Positions 23,970-32,820 are shown, counted from the first letter of the stretch. The stretch: DNA of 41,071 nucleotides from Phaeodactylibacter sp. (GCF_022763345.1 NZ_JALEGS010000096.1:1-41071); one strand, 5' to 3'. The notes: a model not told the origin generated them from the letters alone. A program made the numbers and translations.

Positions 23970-24788
23970 TCAGGCATGCTTTTCGATGAAGGCCTTCAAA
24001 TATCCGGTCACGGTTTTGGGCTGCTCAATGACAACGGCATGCCCTGCCCCGGGAATTTCCGTGTAGGTGGCATTGGGGATATGCGCTTCCATGATGCGGC
24101 TGTACGCCGGCGTCTTAAGCACATCGCTACCGGCTCCGATGAGCAAAGTCGGGCAGGAAATCCCTGCGAGCGTCTCCGGCGACATGTTAAAGCCCAGAAA
24201 AGCATCGCACAAGTTCATAAAGCTGGTAAAAAAGTCGTCCGGCAACTTAGCGAACTCCGCCTTCCGGCTATCGAAGAAGGTGCCGGTACGCTCCAGAAAA
24301 ACCCCACTGTAAGAACAGGTTGCCACAGCATCGTAGAGCAATCCGCGGTCCACCTCAGCCAGGTCGCGCCAAAGCCGGACCTGACGCTTAAGCAGGGCAT
24401 CCGACCAGGGCACGGATGCAATGACAGAAAGGGACTGCACCCTTTCCGGGTAGGCTTCCGCGAAAAGCAGCCCTACTTCGCCTCCGTAAGAAGTACCAAT
24501 CAGGTGGCAACGCTCAATCTCCAGGGCATCCAGCAAAGCTTTTAAATCGGAAAGATGATCTTCCATTGCCCATTTTTCCTGAAATACTTTGCTGCTGTAC
24601 AATTGCCCCCGCAAGTCATGCAACAGGCAGGGGTAAATTTTAGCAAGCGGGCCCGATTGCCCCTTCCAGGATCGCAGGTTCATCAAAATACCGTTGAGGA
24701 AGACCAGCGGGGCACCGTCTCCATCGGGCTGCCAGTCATAGGCCAGCCGGCTGCCATCAGACAGGGGCAGGTATTCCATACCGGGCAT
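23970..24788 (-). CDS. Alpha/beta hydrolase
   Basis: The 272-aa enzyme has the alpha/beta-hydrolase layout. An oxyanion region (PLVFLNGILMNLRSW) is followed by the nucleophile elbow GTSYGGE (Ser at about 96), an acid in GAGSDVLKT (about 218) and the catalytic His in GAGHAVVIE (about 248). It resembles esterases and enol-lactonases of this superfamily, but the substrate cannot be named. No signal peptide is present, so it acts in the cytoplasm. Its ATG overlaps the stop of the CapA-like gene (TAATG at 24786-24790), which points to translational coupling in an operon with that gene and the M23 peptidase. Confidence 0.85.
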   Translation of the reverse strand: MPGMEYLPLSDGSRLAYDWQPDGDGAPLVFLNGILMNLRSWKGQSGPLAKIYPCLLHDLRGQLYSSKVFQEKWAMEDHLSDLKALLDALEIERCHLIGTSYGGEVGLLFAEAYPERVQSLSVIASVPWSDALLKRQVRLWRDLAEVDRGLLYDAVATCSYSGVFLERTGTFFDSRKAEFAKLPDDFFTSFMNLCDAFLGFNMSPETLAGISCPTLLIGAGSDVLKTPAYSRIMEAHIPNATYTEIPGAGHAVVIEQPKTVTGYLKAFIEKHA

Positions 24789-25999
24789 TATTGTTTTTTG
24801 CTCAGGGTGCCGTCTTCTCCTAGGATCAGAGGCGACTCGGGGAAGTCCGCGGCGTTGAGGCGGAGCAGGGTCTTGATCGCCCGGTTTTGGGCGTCCACTT
24901 TAGGGCCGTGGTTGTAGCTTTGGTAGACCGGCGTAACTTGGCCGCCCACAAACTTCCCTTCCGCATCCACCTCGACTTGCACCAGAGGGGCAATCCCGGC
25001 TTCTCCCCGAAGGTTGAAGCGGCCATAGGTACAAAAATTACCCAGGCTGTAGCAAATCAGTCGGTCATTGTAAAGCTCCATCGCACGGGTCACATGAGGT
25101 CCGTGCCCGAAAATGATATCCGCACCGGCATCCACCATAGCGTGGGCAAATTCGTATACGTTGCCGCGGTTCTCACCGTAGTAGGTCTCGCGGGCGCGTG
25201 GCACATGCTGATGCTTGGCGCCTTCCGCTCCCCCGTGGAAGGAAACAATGACCACATCGCATTCGGCTTCGAGTTTGCCCACGATTTCCCGGGCTTTGGC
25301 GTAGTTGTGAATACTCACGGTGCCTGAGTTGGGCGCAAAGGCCGCCATGCCCACCTTTAGCCCGTTCCGCTCAATGATGGCATACTCGTCTGAGCCAGCC
25401 AGGCCAGCATAGGCAATGCCCACCTCAGCTAATACCGCCTTGGTGCGCTTACGCCCCGTCAGCCCAAAGTCGCCGGAGTGGTTATTGGCAATGCTGAGGA
25501 AGTCGAAACCTGCCTTTTGAAAGTGCTTCGCGTAGCTTTCCGGGGAGCGGAAGACGTAGCAGGCTTTCGGGTTATTGCAGCGCTTGGCCGTACCACCCTC
25601 ATCCAGGATAGTGCCCTCCAGGTTCCCAAAAGTGACATCCGCATCCTTGAGCAAATCTTCCACGTGCGCCAGCATCGTAGTGCCGCCCTGTGGAGGCAGA
25701 TAGGAGGCTGACGGATAATTGGTACCGAGCATCATATCCCCTACCCCAACAAAAGTATACGTAGATGGAGCAACGGGTGCCTGCAAAGCCTGTGCGGTAT
25801 CTGCCAGTATCGTGCCTGCCGGTACCGTGTCCTGGACCACCTTCGCCCGGGTAGCCCTGCTTTCTACATTTGCATTCGCTTCTGCCTGACAGCTGCTCAG
25901 CATCAAAAAGGCGAGAAGGGTCATAATCTGATGTGGTGCAAAGCAAAAAAGACCTCCTGAACGGAAGCCTTTTTTGCGGCCAGATGATAATCGTGCCAT
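24788..25999 (-). CDS. CapA/PgsA-family lipoprotein, metallophosphatase-like fold
   Basis: This 403-aa protein has the CapA (PGA_cap) blocks in order: VGVGDMMLGTNYP, TFGNLEGT, SIANNHSGDFG, VIVSFHGGAE, ADIIFGHGPHV and SLGNFC. The His, Asp, Asn and Gly positions match a dinuclear metallophosphatase core. Family members help poly-gamma-glutamate capsule export or act on the envelope; no other capsule gene is here. The N-terminus ends in the lipobox MLSSCQ. The ATG at 25999 gives a long basic lead-in; a downstream Met (codon ending 25922-25924) gives a short one, so the start is uncertain. It is the second gene of the M23-CapA-hydrolase operon, 21 bases after the M23 gene. Confidence 0.85.
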   Translation of the reverse strand: MARLSSGRKKGFRSGGLFCFAPHQIMTLLAFLMLSSCQAEANANVESRATRAKVVQDTVPAGTILADTAQALQAPVAPSTYTFVGVGDMMLGTNYPSASYLPPQGGTTMLAHVEDLLKDADVTFGNLEGTILDEGGTAKRCNNPKACYVFRSPESYAKHFQKAGFDFLSIANNHSGDFGLTGRKRTKAVLAEVGIAYAGLAGSDEYAIIERNGLKVGMAAFAPNSGTVSIHNYAKAREIVGKLEAECDVVIVSFHGGAEGAKHQHVPRARETYYGENRGNVYEFAHAMVDAGADIIFGHGPHVTRAMELYNDRLICYSLGNFCTYGRFNLRGEAGIAPLVQVEVDAEGKFVGGQVTPVYQSYNHGPKVDAQNRAIKTLLRLNAADFPESPLILGEDGTLSKKQ

Positions 26000-26020
26000 T
26001 AAGTATATTTTCCTGATTGT

Positions 26021-26998
26021 TTAATCAAATGATTGGTTGGGCATTTCCGCCGCGCGGACCAGCTCCTGATACTCCTCAGGGCTCAAACCGTCCATGCAAT
26101 AGTGGATGGGGTTGACTTTTGCGCCGTTCACCATCACTTCGTAGTGGCAGTGAGGCGCAGTGGAAGCTCCAGTGTTACCGACCAGACCGATCTGATCACC
26201 GCGTACCACAGTATCGCCCTCCTTGACATCAATGCGTTTCATGTGCGCATAGAGGGTTTGATATCCGTAGCCATGATCAATAATCACCCGGTTACCATAA
26301 CCGGACCCGCGTCCGGCTTTGATTACCTTACCTGCACCTGTGGCCTGAATTGGGGTACCCTTTGGTGCTGTAAAGTCGATGCCGTAGTGCATCTTAGGTA
26401 TTTTGTAGATCGGGTGAATGCGCCGTCCAAAGCCGGAAAGCAAGCCAACCTTGCGTGCCAGCTTATCCGAACGGACAGGCTTGATAGAAGGAATAGCGGC
26501 AAGCATTTTTTCCTTCTCCTTAGCCATATTAAGGATGGTATCGAGGGAGCGGGACTGCAGGTCGAGCTGACGCTTCAGCATGTCCACATCCTGAGAAACT
26601 TCAGCCATCAGATCTCCGATAGAAAACTGACGAAGATTCTCGTATTTATCGTGGCCACCAACACCGCCTTCCCAAACCCCTTCATCGATGGGGTCCATTC
26701 CGAAGACCATGCGGTGCGCGTAAGCATCGCGCTCCTGTACACCATTAAGGACAGTACGAAGCTGTCCCAATTCTTCCTGTAGTTCCTTGTAATTTTCCTC
26801 CATGAACTTAATCTCCTGCCGGAGCGCCCGTTCCTGTGGGGAAGGCAGCCACTTATCAGCTGCAACTTTGAGGAAAAATGCAGCAACTACGACTGCACAA
26901 GTAAACCCAAGCCATCTCAACACTTTCTGCGTCGTCGTCTCCTCCACTTTTTCGTATCGGAGCGTCTGCGTGTTGTAAACAAATTTTTCTTTTCCCAT
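26021..26998 (-). CDS. M23-family metallopeptidase, membrane-anchored
   Basis: The 325-aa product has a short cytoplasmic tail, one transmembrane helix (about 30-46, TCAVVVAAFFLKVAA), a coiled-coil segment (about 55-90 and 130-165) and a C-terminal LytM/M23 domain. Zinc ligands are seen in HYGIDF (His and Asp) and in HCHYE (HxH). It is expected to cut or bind peptidoglycan peptides in the periplasm during cell-wall growth. This peptidase next to a divergent alaS is a common arrangement in Bacteroidota. It leads an operon with the CapA-like and hydrolase genes and has a strong promoter with a long leader. Confidence 0.92.
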   Translation of the reverse strand: MGKEKFVYNTQTLRYEKVEETTTQKVLRWLGFTCAVVVAAFFLKVAADKWLPSPQERALRQEIKFMEENYKELQEELGQLRTVLNGVQERDAYAHRMVFGMDPIDEGVWEGGVGGHDKYENLRQFSIGDLMAEVSQDVDMLKRQLDLQSRSLDTILNMAKEKEKMLAAIPSIKPVRSDKLARKVGLLSGFGRRIHPIYKIPKMHYGIDFTAPKGTPIQATGAGKVIKAGRGSGYGNRVIIDHGYGYQTLYAHMKRIDVKEGDTVVRGDQIGLVGNTGASTAPHCHYEVMVNGAKVNPIHYCMDGLSPEEYQELVRAAEMPNQSFD

Positions 26999-27046
26999 GC
27001 GTGTTATGTCTTAGCCAAATGAAACCAAAAGTCAGTTGTCAATTCC

Positions 27047-27069
27047 AGTGCCATGCCGGCACTTTTTTT
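27047..27069 (+). terminator. Orphan intrinsic terminator on the plus strand
   Basis: AGTGCC (27047-27052) and GGCACT (27058-27063) form a stem with loop ATGCC, followed by seven T (27063-27069). No plus-strand gene ends here; it lies in the leader of the minus-strand M23 transcript. Confidence 0.5.
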
Positions 27070-27190
27070 GAGTAAATAGTTACTGAAATTTAGGTTCCCC
27101 CCGCAAGCACACTTTGTGTTCCCTCCAAAAGCGGCTTTACGTAGCTTGTGTTCGTTCTCAGTTACCGGTTCAGCTTCTACCGGTCAGCGC

Positions 27191-27221
27191 CAAATGTAAC
27201 TGCCACTTTTGGCATTACAAA
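27191..27221 (-). promoter_or_regulatory. Promoter of the M23-CapA-hydrolase operon with palindrome in the spacer
   Basis: On the minus strand TTTG (27218-27221), 19 bases and TACATTTG (27191-27198) match the Bacteroidota sigma-A consensus perfectly. The spacer contains TGCCA-4-TGGCA (27201-27214), an operator-like palindrome. The leader to the ATG at 26998 would be about 185 bases. Confidence 0.65.
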
Positions 27222-27526
27222 GCGTAGGTAACTACTTTTTGCACTTTTTGTAATCAAAAAACGAACCCTTGACCCATGTGTTTACGAAATAATGAAACTC
27301 AATGCATGCACAATAGCATGTATCGAAGGGTAAATGGGGTTGAGTGTATATAGCAAATTGGGTAATCAGAGGATTGTTCATCCTGTTCATGGGTAGGATT
27401 CGGTATTACCGATTCACAAATATGCGCAAACAACTTAGGAAATCCTTACTATTTAAGAATATTTAACATTTCCTTTTCCTGCAATAAATAGCCGTTCGGA
27501 GCTTTCCAAAACTGCAGACTTACTGC

Positions 27527-27534
27527 TATCTTCG
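27527..27534 (+). promoter_or_regulatory. -7 box of alaS
   Basis: TATCTTCG fits TAnnTTTG in seven of eight bases and lies 22 bases before the ATG. A weak TTTC at 27503-27506 is 20 bases upstream. Confidence 0.45.
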
Positions 27535-27556
27535 CCCCTTCAAAAGCAAGAAATAC

Positions 27557-30181
27557 ATGACCGCACAAGAGATCAGACAGGCTTTTTTGGATTTTTTTGA
27601 ATCAAAAGGGCATAAAATCGTCCCTTCGGCCCCTATCGTCAGCAAGGATGACCCGACCCTGATGTTTACCAATGCCGGGATGAATCAGTTCAAGGACTAC
27701 TTCCTGGGCAACCAAACGCCCGAAGTGCCGCGGATTGCGGATACCCAAAAGTGCATGCGGGTATCCGGTAAGCACAACGACCTCGAAGATGTGGGCCGCG
27801 ATGGCACCCACCATACGATGTTCGAAATGCTGGGCAACTGGTCCTTTGGCGATTATTTCAAGAAGGAAGCGATCGCCTGGTCGTGGGAATTGCTAACCGA
27901 AGTCTATAGTATCCCCAAAGAAAATCTCTACGCCACTGTCTTTGGCGGCGATGAGGAAGAGGGGCTGCCCGCCGATGAGGAGGCAAAGACTTTCTGGCTC
28001 GAATACCTGCCGGAAGACCATATTCTCTACGGCAATAAAAAGGATAACTTCTGGGAGATGGGCGATACCGGCCCCTGCGGACCTTGCTCTGAAATCCACA
28101 TCGACCTGCGCAGCGATGCCCGCAAGGCAGAAGTGCCCGGCCGCGATCTGGTAAACATGGACCACCCGGAAGTCATCGAAATCTGGAACAACGTCTTCAT
28201 TCAGTTCAACCGTAAGGCCGATAGCTCACTGGAAAAACTGAAAGCCTCGCATGTGGATACCGGTATGGGCTTTGAGCGCTTGTGCATGGTGCTGCAGGGT
28301 AAAACAGTTACCTACGATACGGATGTTTTCACCCCCATCATCCGCAAAATCGAAGCACTGACCGGCAAAAAATATGGTGGCAGCTTTTCTCCGGACGCCA
28401 AATCAGACATGGCGATGCGGGTCGTAGCCGATCACCTTCGTGCTGTGGCCTTCACCATTGCCGACGGGCAGTTGCCAAGCAATACCGGTGCAGGCTATGT
28501 CATCCGCCGTATCCTCCGCCGGGCAGTTCGGTATTACTATTCCTTCCTCGACGTGAATGCCCCAATGATCCATCAGCTGCTGCCGGTAATGGTGGCCGAA
28601 ATGGGCAATTTCTTCCCTGAACTCAAAGCGCAGCAGGGGCAGATCGCCAAGATCATTGAAGCAGAAGAAAAGACCTTCCTGAATACCCTCGAAAAAGGCA
28701 TTAGCCGCTTCGAAAGCATTGAACCCAAAGACGGCGTCATTCAGGGAGAAGATGCCTTCAGCCTTTACGACACTTATGGTTTCCCCATCGACCTCACCCG
28801 CCTGATGGCCGAAGAGCGGATGCTGAAAGTGGATGAAGCTGGCTTTGAAGCCGCACTCGCAGCCCAAAAAGCCCGCGCCCGCGCTGATGCCCACAAAAAA
28901 GTAGGCGACTGGCATATCGTCCGCGATGGCGAAGAAGTGGAGTTTGTAGGCTACGACCACCTGACAGTAGAGGGCGCTCACGTTCTCAAATACCGAACTG
29001 TCGATATCAAGCAGAAAAAACAATTCCAGGTGGTCCTGAACCGTACCCCTTTCTACGCAGAGAGCGGCGGACAGGCAGGGGATACCGGCCTGCTCTTCTT
29101 CGGGGAAGAGAAGGTGCCGGTTATTGATACCCAAAAGGAAAACGAGCTGATCATTCACATCGTTAAGGCCTTCCCGGAAAATATAGAAGCGCCGGTACGT
29201 GCCGAGGTGAATACGGTCAGGCGGCAGGCTACCGCGAGCAACCACTCCGCCGTACACCTTATGCACGCTGCCCTGCACGAAATCCTGGGCGAGCATGCAC
29301 TGCAGAAAGGGCAGAACGTAGACGACAAACGCCTGCGCTTCGACTTTTCCCATTTCCAAAGCATGACAGCCGGGGAAGTACAGCAGGTGGAAGACCGCGT
29401 TAATGCACAAATACGCCGCAACATTCAGCTGGAAGAAGAACGCGAGGTGCCTATCGAGGAAGCCAAGGCCTCCGGTGCGTTAATGCTATTCGGTGAAAAG
29501 TATGGAGAGAACGTCCGCATCATCACCTTCGACCGCGACTTCTCCCGCGAGCTGTGCGGGGGTACGCATGTAGCTGCCACTGGTGAGATCGGCCTCTTCA
29601 AAATATTGTCTGAAAGCGCCGTTGCTGCCGGAGTACGCCGTATCGAAGCGGTTACAGCCGACCACGCGGCGACCTACATCCAAAAGGAACTCGACGCCCT
29701 GCAGGACGTGCGCCAACTGCTGAAAAGCCCAAAGGATGTCGCCAAAAGTGTGGCCGCCCTTCAGGACGAAAACAAAGCACTCAAAAAAGAGGTGGAACGC
29801 CTGCGCACGGAACAAGCCAATGCCCTCAAAGGTGGGCTGAAGGAAAAGGTGGAAACCATTGGCGAAGTCAACTTCCTCAGCGCCAAACTGCCACTCGATG
29901 ATGCCAATGCGATAAAAACCCTTGCCTACCAACTGGAGGAGGAGCTGGGCAATGCCTTCATCATCTTTGGAGCAGTAGCCAATGGCAAGCCACAGCTCAC
30001 TATCGTCATCAGCAAATCATTGACGGAAAGCCACGGCCTGCATGCCGGAAATATGATCCGGGAGCTGGCCAAAGCCATCAAAGGCGGCGGCGGTGGACAG
30101 CCGTTCTTTGCTTCTGCGGGCGGTAAAGATGCTTCCGGGCTGGATAAGGCATTGGCCGAGGCCAAAAACAAAATCGCTTAG
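27557..30181 (+). CDS. alaS: Alanine--tRNA ligase
   Basis: At 874 aa this is a full-length class II alanyl-tRNA synthetase. The N-terminal catalytic domain shows MTAQEIRQAFLDFFESKGH, LMFTNAGMNQFKDYFLG and GDTGPCGPCSEIH. The editing domain has zinc ligands H563 and H567 (NHSAVHLMH) and C667/H671 (CGGTH), the right spacing for cutting mischarged Ser- or Gly-tRNA(Ala). A coiled coil (about 715-760) leads to the C-Ala domain with the Gly-rich loop GGGGGQPFFASAGG near the end. It charges tRNA(Ala) in the cytoplasm. It is transcribed alone and ended by the hairpin at 30231-30262. Confidence 0.98.
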   Translation: MTAQEIRQAFLDFFESKGHKIVPSAPIVSKDDPTLMFTNAGMNQFKDYFLGNQTPEVPRIADTQKCMRVSGKHNDLEDVGRDGTHHTMFEMLGNWSFGDYFKKEAIAWSWELLTEVYSIPKENLYATVFGGDEEEGLPADEEAKTFWLEYLPEDHILYGNKKDNFWEMGDTGPCGPCSEIHIDLRSDARKAEVPGRDLVNMDHPEVIEIWNNVFIQFNRKADSSLEKLKASHVDTGMGFERLCMVLQGKTVTYDTDVFTPIIRKIEALTGKKYGGSFSPDAKSDMAMRVVADHLRAVAFTIADGQLPSNTGAGYVIRRILRRAVRYYYSFLDVNAPMIHQLLPVMVAEMGNFFPELKAQQGQIAKIIEAEEKTFLNTLEKGISRFESIEPKDGVIQGEDAFSLYDTYGFPIDLTRLMAEERMLKVDEAGFEAALAAQKARARADAHKKVGDWHIVRDGEEVEFVGYDHLTVEGAHVLKYRTVDIKQKKQFQVVLNRTPFYAESGGQAGDTGLLFFGEEKVPVIDTQKENELIIHIVKAFPENIEAPVRAEVNTVRRQATASNHSAVHLMHAALHEILGEHALQKGQNVDDKRLRFDFSHFQSMTAGEVQQVEDRVNAQIRRNIQLEEEREVPIEEAKASGALMLFGEKYGENVRIITFDRDFSRELCGGTHVAATGEIGLFKILSESAVAAGVRRIEAVTADHAATYIQKELDALQDVRQLLKSPKDVAKSVAALQDENKALKKEVERLRTEQANALKGGLKEKVETIGEVNFLSAKLPLDDANAIKTLAYQLEEELGNAFIIFGAVANGKPQLTIVISKSLTESHGLHAGNMIRELAKAIKGGGGGQPFFASAGGKDASGLDKALAEAKNKIA

Positions 30182-30230
30182 TGACATTCAGAAGCTAAAG
30201 CAATAGTATTATTCCAAACTTTGAAGAATG

Positions 30231-30262
30231 AGGGGGCTGCTTCCAACGAAGCAGCCCCCTTT
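30231..30262 (+). terminator. Terminator of alaS
   Basis: AGGGGGCTGCTT (30231-30242) pairs perfectly over 12 bases with AAGCAGCCCCCT (30249-30260), loop CCAACG, followed by a short T-run. It begins 50 bases after the stop codon. Confidence 0.75.
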
Positions 30263-30359
30263 GCTTGTATAGCCGGATTGTGATCCATTGCCCCCCCTAA
30301 CCATTTTCTCTTTTTTTATCGTAACGAAAAAAAACGAGGAATCTCGCAACCATAAAAAC

Positions 30360-30397
30360 CCTAACACCGTTAGGTATACAAACCTAACAACATTAGG
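30360..30397 (+). promoter_or_regulatory. Tandem palindromic operators of the ABC efflux operon, probable PadR sites
   Basis: CCTAAC-ACC-GTTAGG (30360-30374) and CCTAA-CAACA-TTAGG (30383-30397) are two near-identical palindromes 23 bases apart, each followed by TAT. The second ends nine bases before the first ATG (30407). The operon encodes a PadR repressor, the natural candidate to bind them. The promoter is not obvious and probably overlaps the sites. Confidence 0.6.
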
Positions 30398-30406
30398 TAT
30401 CAAGTT

Positions 30407-31654
30407 ATGGATAAACAGCGTACAAACAATAAAAGCTTCCGCAAGTACATCTGGCTAACTGCCGGTGTGGCAGGCTTCGCAGCTGCTGTCTATGCGGCTG
30501 CAAACTGGGATTATCAATCCTCGATTTCTCTCGAACGGGAAGCATTAAGCATTGGAACAGTGGTTCGTGCACCGTTTTTCGAGTATATCAACCTGACCGG
30601 GCAGGTAGAGCCCCGAGAGTTGTTTTATGTCGACAGTAAAGTTGCCGGGAGCGTAGAACGCCTATACGCAGAAAATGGCACGCCGGTGAAAAAGGGAGAT
30701 ACGCTCATGCGCCTGGCTAATGCTGACCTGCAGCTTGAAGTGCTACAGCGGGAATCTCAGCTGATTGAACAGCTCAATAATCAACAGCAAACAGCTCTGC
30801 TGCTCAATCAAAATAACCTTAGCCAACAGGAGCGGCTGGCGGAAGTCCGCTATCAGCTGGCGCTCCAGCAAAAAGCTTTTGAGCGCAACCAGCAATTGCT
30901 GAAAGATAGTGTTATTGCGATACAGGATTTCGAGCCGGTGGCCAATCGTTATTACTATTTGCAGCAGCGACAAAATATTCTCTCCAGTGCGTTCCGCAGC
31001 GACTCGCTTGCCCGTCTTACCCAATTGAAGCAAATGGCGGCATCGGAGCAGCGAATCATAGACAACTTAACCGCCGTTCGCAGCATACTCGACCGTCTCT
31101 GGGTTCAGGCGCCGGCGGGCGGGCAGCTGACAGATTTCCAAATACAAACCGGGCAGGCGGTGGAAAGTGGGGAACGGCTTGGGCAGGTCTACAGCCTCGA
31201 ACAGCCCAAAGTTGTTGCCCAGGCAGATGAGTTTTACCTGAACAAGATCACAAACGGCCAGAAAGGCGAAGTTATCCTCAACGGTGACACGCTGGAACTC
31301 CAGGTCGAAAAGATATATCCGACTGTTACAGAAGGGCGATTTCGCATTGAGGCAGGCATCAATGCCCCTCGTGCGAAAACCGCCGCTCTGATCCGCGGTC
31401 AGTCGCTCCGGCTACGCCTGTTTTTTGGCACGCCATCCGAACGGACCTTATTACCCAACGGAAACTTCTATGCCAGTACCGGTGGTAGTTGGGTGTATGT
31501 CCTGAAAGAGGGCAAAGCCCAAAAACGCACGATCGAGCTAGGGCGGCGCAACCCTGATTACTTTGAAGTGCTCAGCGGCCTGGAAGCGGGTGATAAAATC
31601 ATCCGTTCGGGCTATGACCGCTTTGAAGATTACGAAACCCTCAATTTGAATTAA
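30407..31654 (+). CDS. Periplasmic adaptor (membrane-fusion) protein of an ABC efflux system
   Basis: The 415-aa product has one N-terminal transmembrane helix (about 14-31) and then the HlyD/MacA layout. There is a lipoyl-like half (VDSKVAGSVERLYAENGTPVKKGDTLMRLAN, about 75-105), a long coiled-coil hairpin (about 108-225, rich in Gln), the second lipoyl half (VQAPAGGQLTDFQIQTGQAVESGERLGQV) and beta-barrel/proximal domains to the end. Such adaptors link an inner-membrane ABC permease to an outer-membrane channel. It is first in an operon with its ATPase (one base gap), PadR and permease. No outer-membrane factor gene is in the cluster. Confidence 0.88.
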   Translation: MDKQRTNNKSFRKYIWLTAGVAGFAAAVYAAANWDYQSSISLEREALSIGTVVRAPFFEYINLTGQVEPRELFYVDSKVAGSVERLYAENGTPVKKGDTLMRLANADLQLEVLQRESQLIEQLNNQQQTALLLNQNNLSQQERLAEVRYQLALQQKAFERNQQLLKDSVIAIQDFEPVANRYYYLQQRQNILSSAFRSDSLARLTQLKQMAASEQRIIDNLTAVRSILDRLWVQAPAGGQLTDFQIQTGQAVESGERLGQVYSLEQPKVVAQADEFYLNKITNGQKGEVILNGDTLELQVEKIYPTVTEGRFRIEAGINAPRAKTAALIRGQSLRLRLFFGTPSERTLLPNGNFYASTGGSWVYVLKEGKAQKRTIELGRRNPDYFEVLSGLEAGDKIIRSGYDRFEDYETLNLN

Positions 31655-31655
31655 C

Positions 31656-32378
31656 ATGTCAGAACATCACCAACGCCCGCCCGTCGTCCGGATGCGCGGG
31701 GTGCACAAGTACCACTACACCGATCAAATCGAAACCGCTGCTGTTCATGGGGTGGACCTGGATATACTCCCCGGCGAGTTTGTAGCCATAATGGGCCCCT
31801 CCGGCAGTGGCAAATCTACCCTGCTCAACTTAATGGGTATGATCGATACGCCATCCAAAGGGCAATACTGGTTCAACGGGCACGACACCTCAAGGCAGTC
31901 CGCCCGGGAAAAAGCCAACCTCCGAAAAGGCAACATGGGCTTTATTTTCCAGAGCTTCAACCTCATTGATGAGTTGACGGCTTTTGAAAACATCGAGCTC
32001 CCGCTGATTTACCTTAAAGTGCCATCTAAAGAACGGCGTGAGCGAACAGAACAGGCTTTGGCCAGCCTGGACATGATGCACCGCCGCGACCATTTCCCGC
32101 AACAGCTATCAGGCGGGCAGCAGCAGCGCGTTGCCATTGCCCGGGCTATTGTTACCGAGCCTGCCATTATACTGGCCGATGAGCCAACGGGCAACCTGGA
32201 CTCCGAAAACAGCCGGGCGGTGATGGACAAGCTGGCCCACTTTCATCAGCAGGGGGCTACCATCGTTATGGTCACCCACTCCAAAGAGGACGCCAGCCAT
32301 GCGCAGCGCATTATTGAGCTCTTCGATGGCAAAACCTTACTATCAGAGGAAGCATATCTCCAAAACAATAAAAAATAA
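31656..32378 (+). CDS. ABC transporter ATP-binding protein (MacB/LolD type)
   Basis: This 240-aa ATPase has Walker A GPSGSGKST (about 49-57), Q-loop FQSFNLIDE, signature LSGGQQQR, Walker B IILADEPTG and the switch His in VMVTHS. The combination and the DE-x-TAFENIELPL segment are typical of the MacB/LolD/FtsE branch, which powers mechanotransmission rather than membrane passage of substrate. It partners with the 900-aa permease and the adaptor. The ATG lies one base after the adaptor stop, so translation is probably coupled. Confidence 0.93.
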   Translation: MSEHHQRPPVVRMRGVHKYHYTDQIETAAVHGVDLDILPGEFVAIMGPSGSGKSTLLNLMGMIDTPSKGQYWFNGHDTSRQSAREKANLRKGNMGFIFQSFNLIDELTAFENIELPLIYLKVPSKERRERTEQALASLDMMHRRDHFPQQLSGGQQQRVAIARAIVTEPAIILADEPTGNLDSENSRAVMDKLAHFHQQGATIVMVTHSKEDASHAQRIIELFDGKTLLSEEAYLQNNKK

Positions 32379-32383
32379 ATACT

Positions 32384-32731
32384 ATGGCCACCAAAGTACT
32401 CGTAGCCGCCTCCACAAAACCTCTCGTGCTGTCCATTTTATCCTATGGGGAGAACTATGGCTACAAAATCATTAAGGAAGTAGAGCGCCTATCCGAAGGC
32501 GAGCTCGAATGGACGGATGCGATGCTCTATCCGGTACTGTCGCGTATGGAAAAGGAAGGGCTGGTGCAGTCTCAGTGGGTAAAAACCGAAAGCGGCCGCC
32601 GCCGGAAATACTACCGCATCACAGCGGCAGGCAAAGAACGGCTGGAAGAAGAGCGCCGGCAGTGGCTCAACGTCAACCAGGTTTTTATCAAGCTCTGGGG
32701 CATGGGCACAGAGGGATATACACCGGCTTAA
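32384..32731 (+). CDS. PadR-family transcriptional regulator
   Basis: The 115-aa protein has the PadR winged helix: LVLSILSYGENYGYKIIKEVERLS, then LEWTDAMLYPVLSRMEKEGLVQSQWV, and the wing SGRRRKYYRITAAGKERLEEE. The C-terminal helix is short, as in subfamily 2. PadR proteins usually repress a nearby efflux operon until a ligand binds. Its gene sits inside the operon, five bases after the ATPase gene, so control is probably autogenous through the paired operators at 30360-30397. Confidence 0.92.
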   Translation: MATKVLVAASTKPLVLSILSYGENYGYKIIKEVERLSEGELEWTDAMLYPVLSRMEKEGLVQSQWVKTESGRRRKYYRITAAGKERLEEERRQWLNVNQVFIKLWGMGTEGYTPA

Positions 32732-32820
32732 TTTCCATAAATTTTAATTGACAGGTAATTGGTTTCAAAAGAGCTGCTGGTATCCATTAGTAAACCTGGC
32801 AGCTGATAACGATATATTTT
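32732..32820 (+). promoter_or_regulatory. Gap before the permease gene with a hairpin
   Basis: The 89 bases contain AGCTGC ... GCAGCT arms (about 32772 and 32801) around a loop, and TATATTTT directly before the permease ATG. This could tune expression of the permease relative to the upstream genes, or hold a secondary start. Weak evidence. Confidence 0.25.

Larger units (their letters stand above)
26999..27556. other. 558-bp divergent intergenic region between the M23 operon and alaS
   Basis: It holds the M23 promoter (27191-27221), a spacer palindrome (27201-27214), a plus-strand terminator-like hairpin (27047-27069), two ACCGGT sites near 27162 and 27179, an inverted repeat CATGC / GCATG near 27304-27320, and the alaS -7 box. 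No gene is seen. Confidence 0.5.

Noticed and set aside
23829..24545. 238-codon plus-strand frame opposite the hydrolase gene
   Set aside because: Its first part runs through the GATACGA repeats and the rest mirrors the hydrolase; no family resemblance.
26033..26782. 249-codon open frame antisense to the M23 peptidase gene
   Set aside because: Mirror of the peptidase reading frame; no domain and no promoter, although the orphan terminator at 27047 kept the idea of an antisense RNA open.
28403..29410. 335-codon open frame antisense to alaS
   Set aside because: It lies wholly inside the well-conserved alaS gene, has no recognisable domain and no promoter; it reflects codon bias of alaS.
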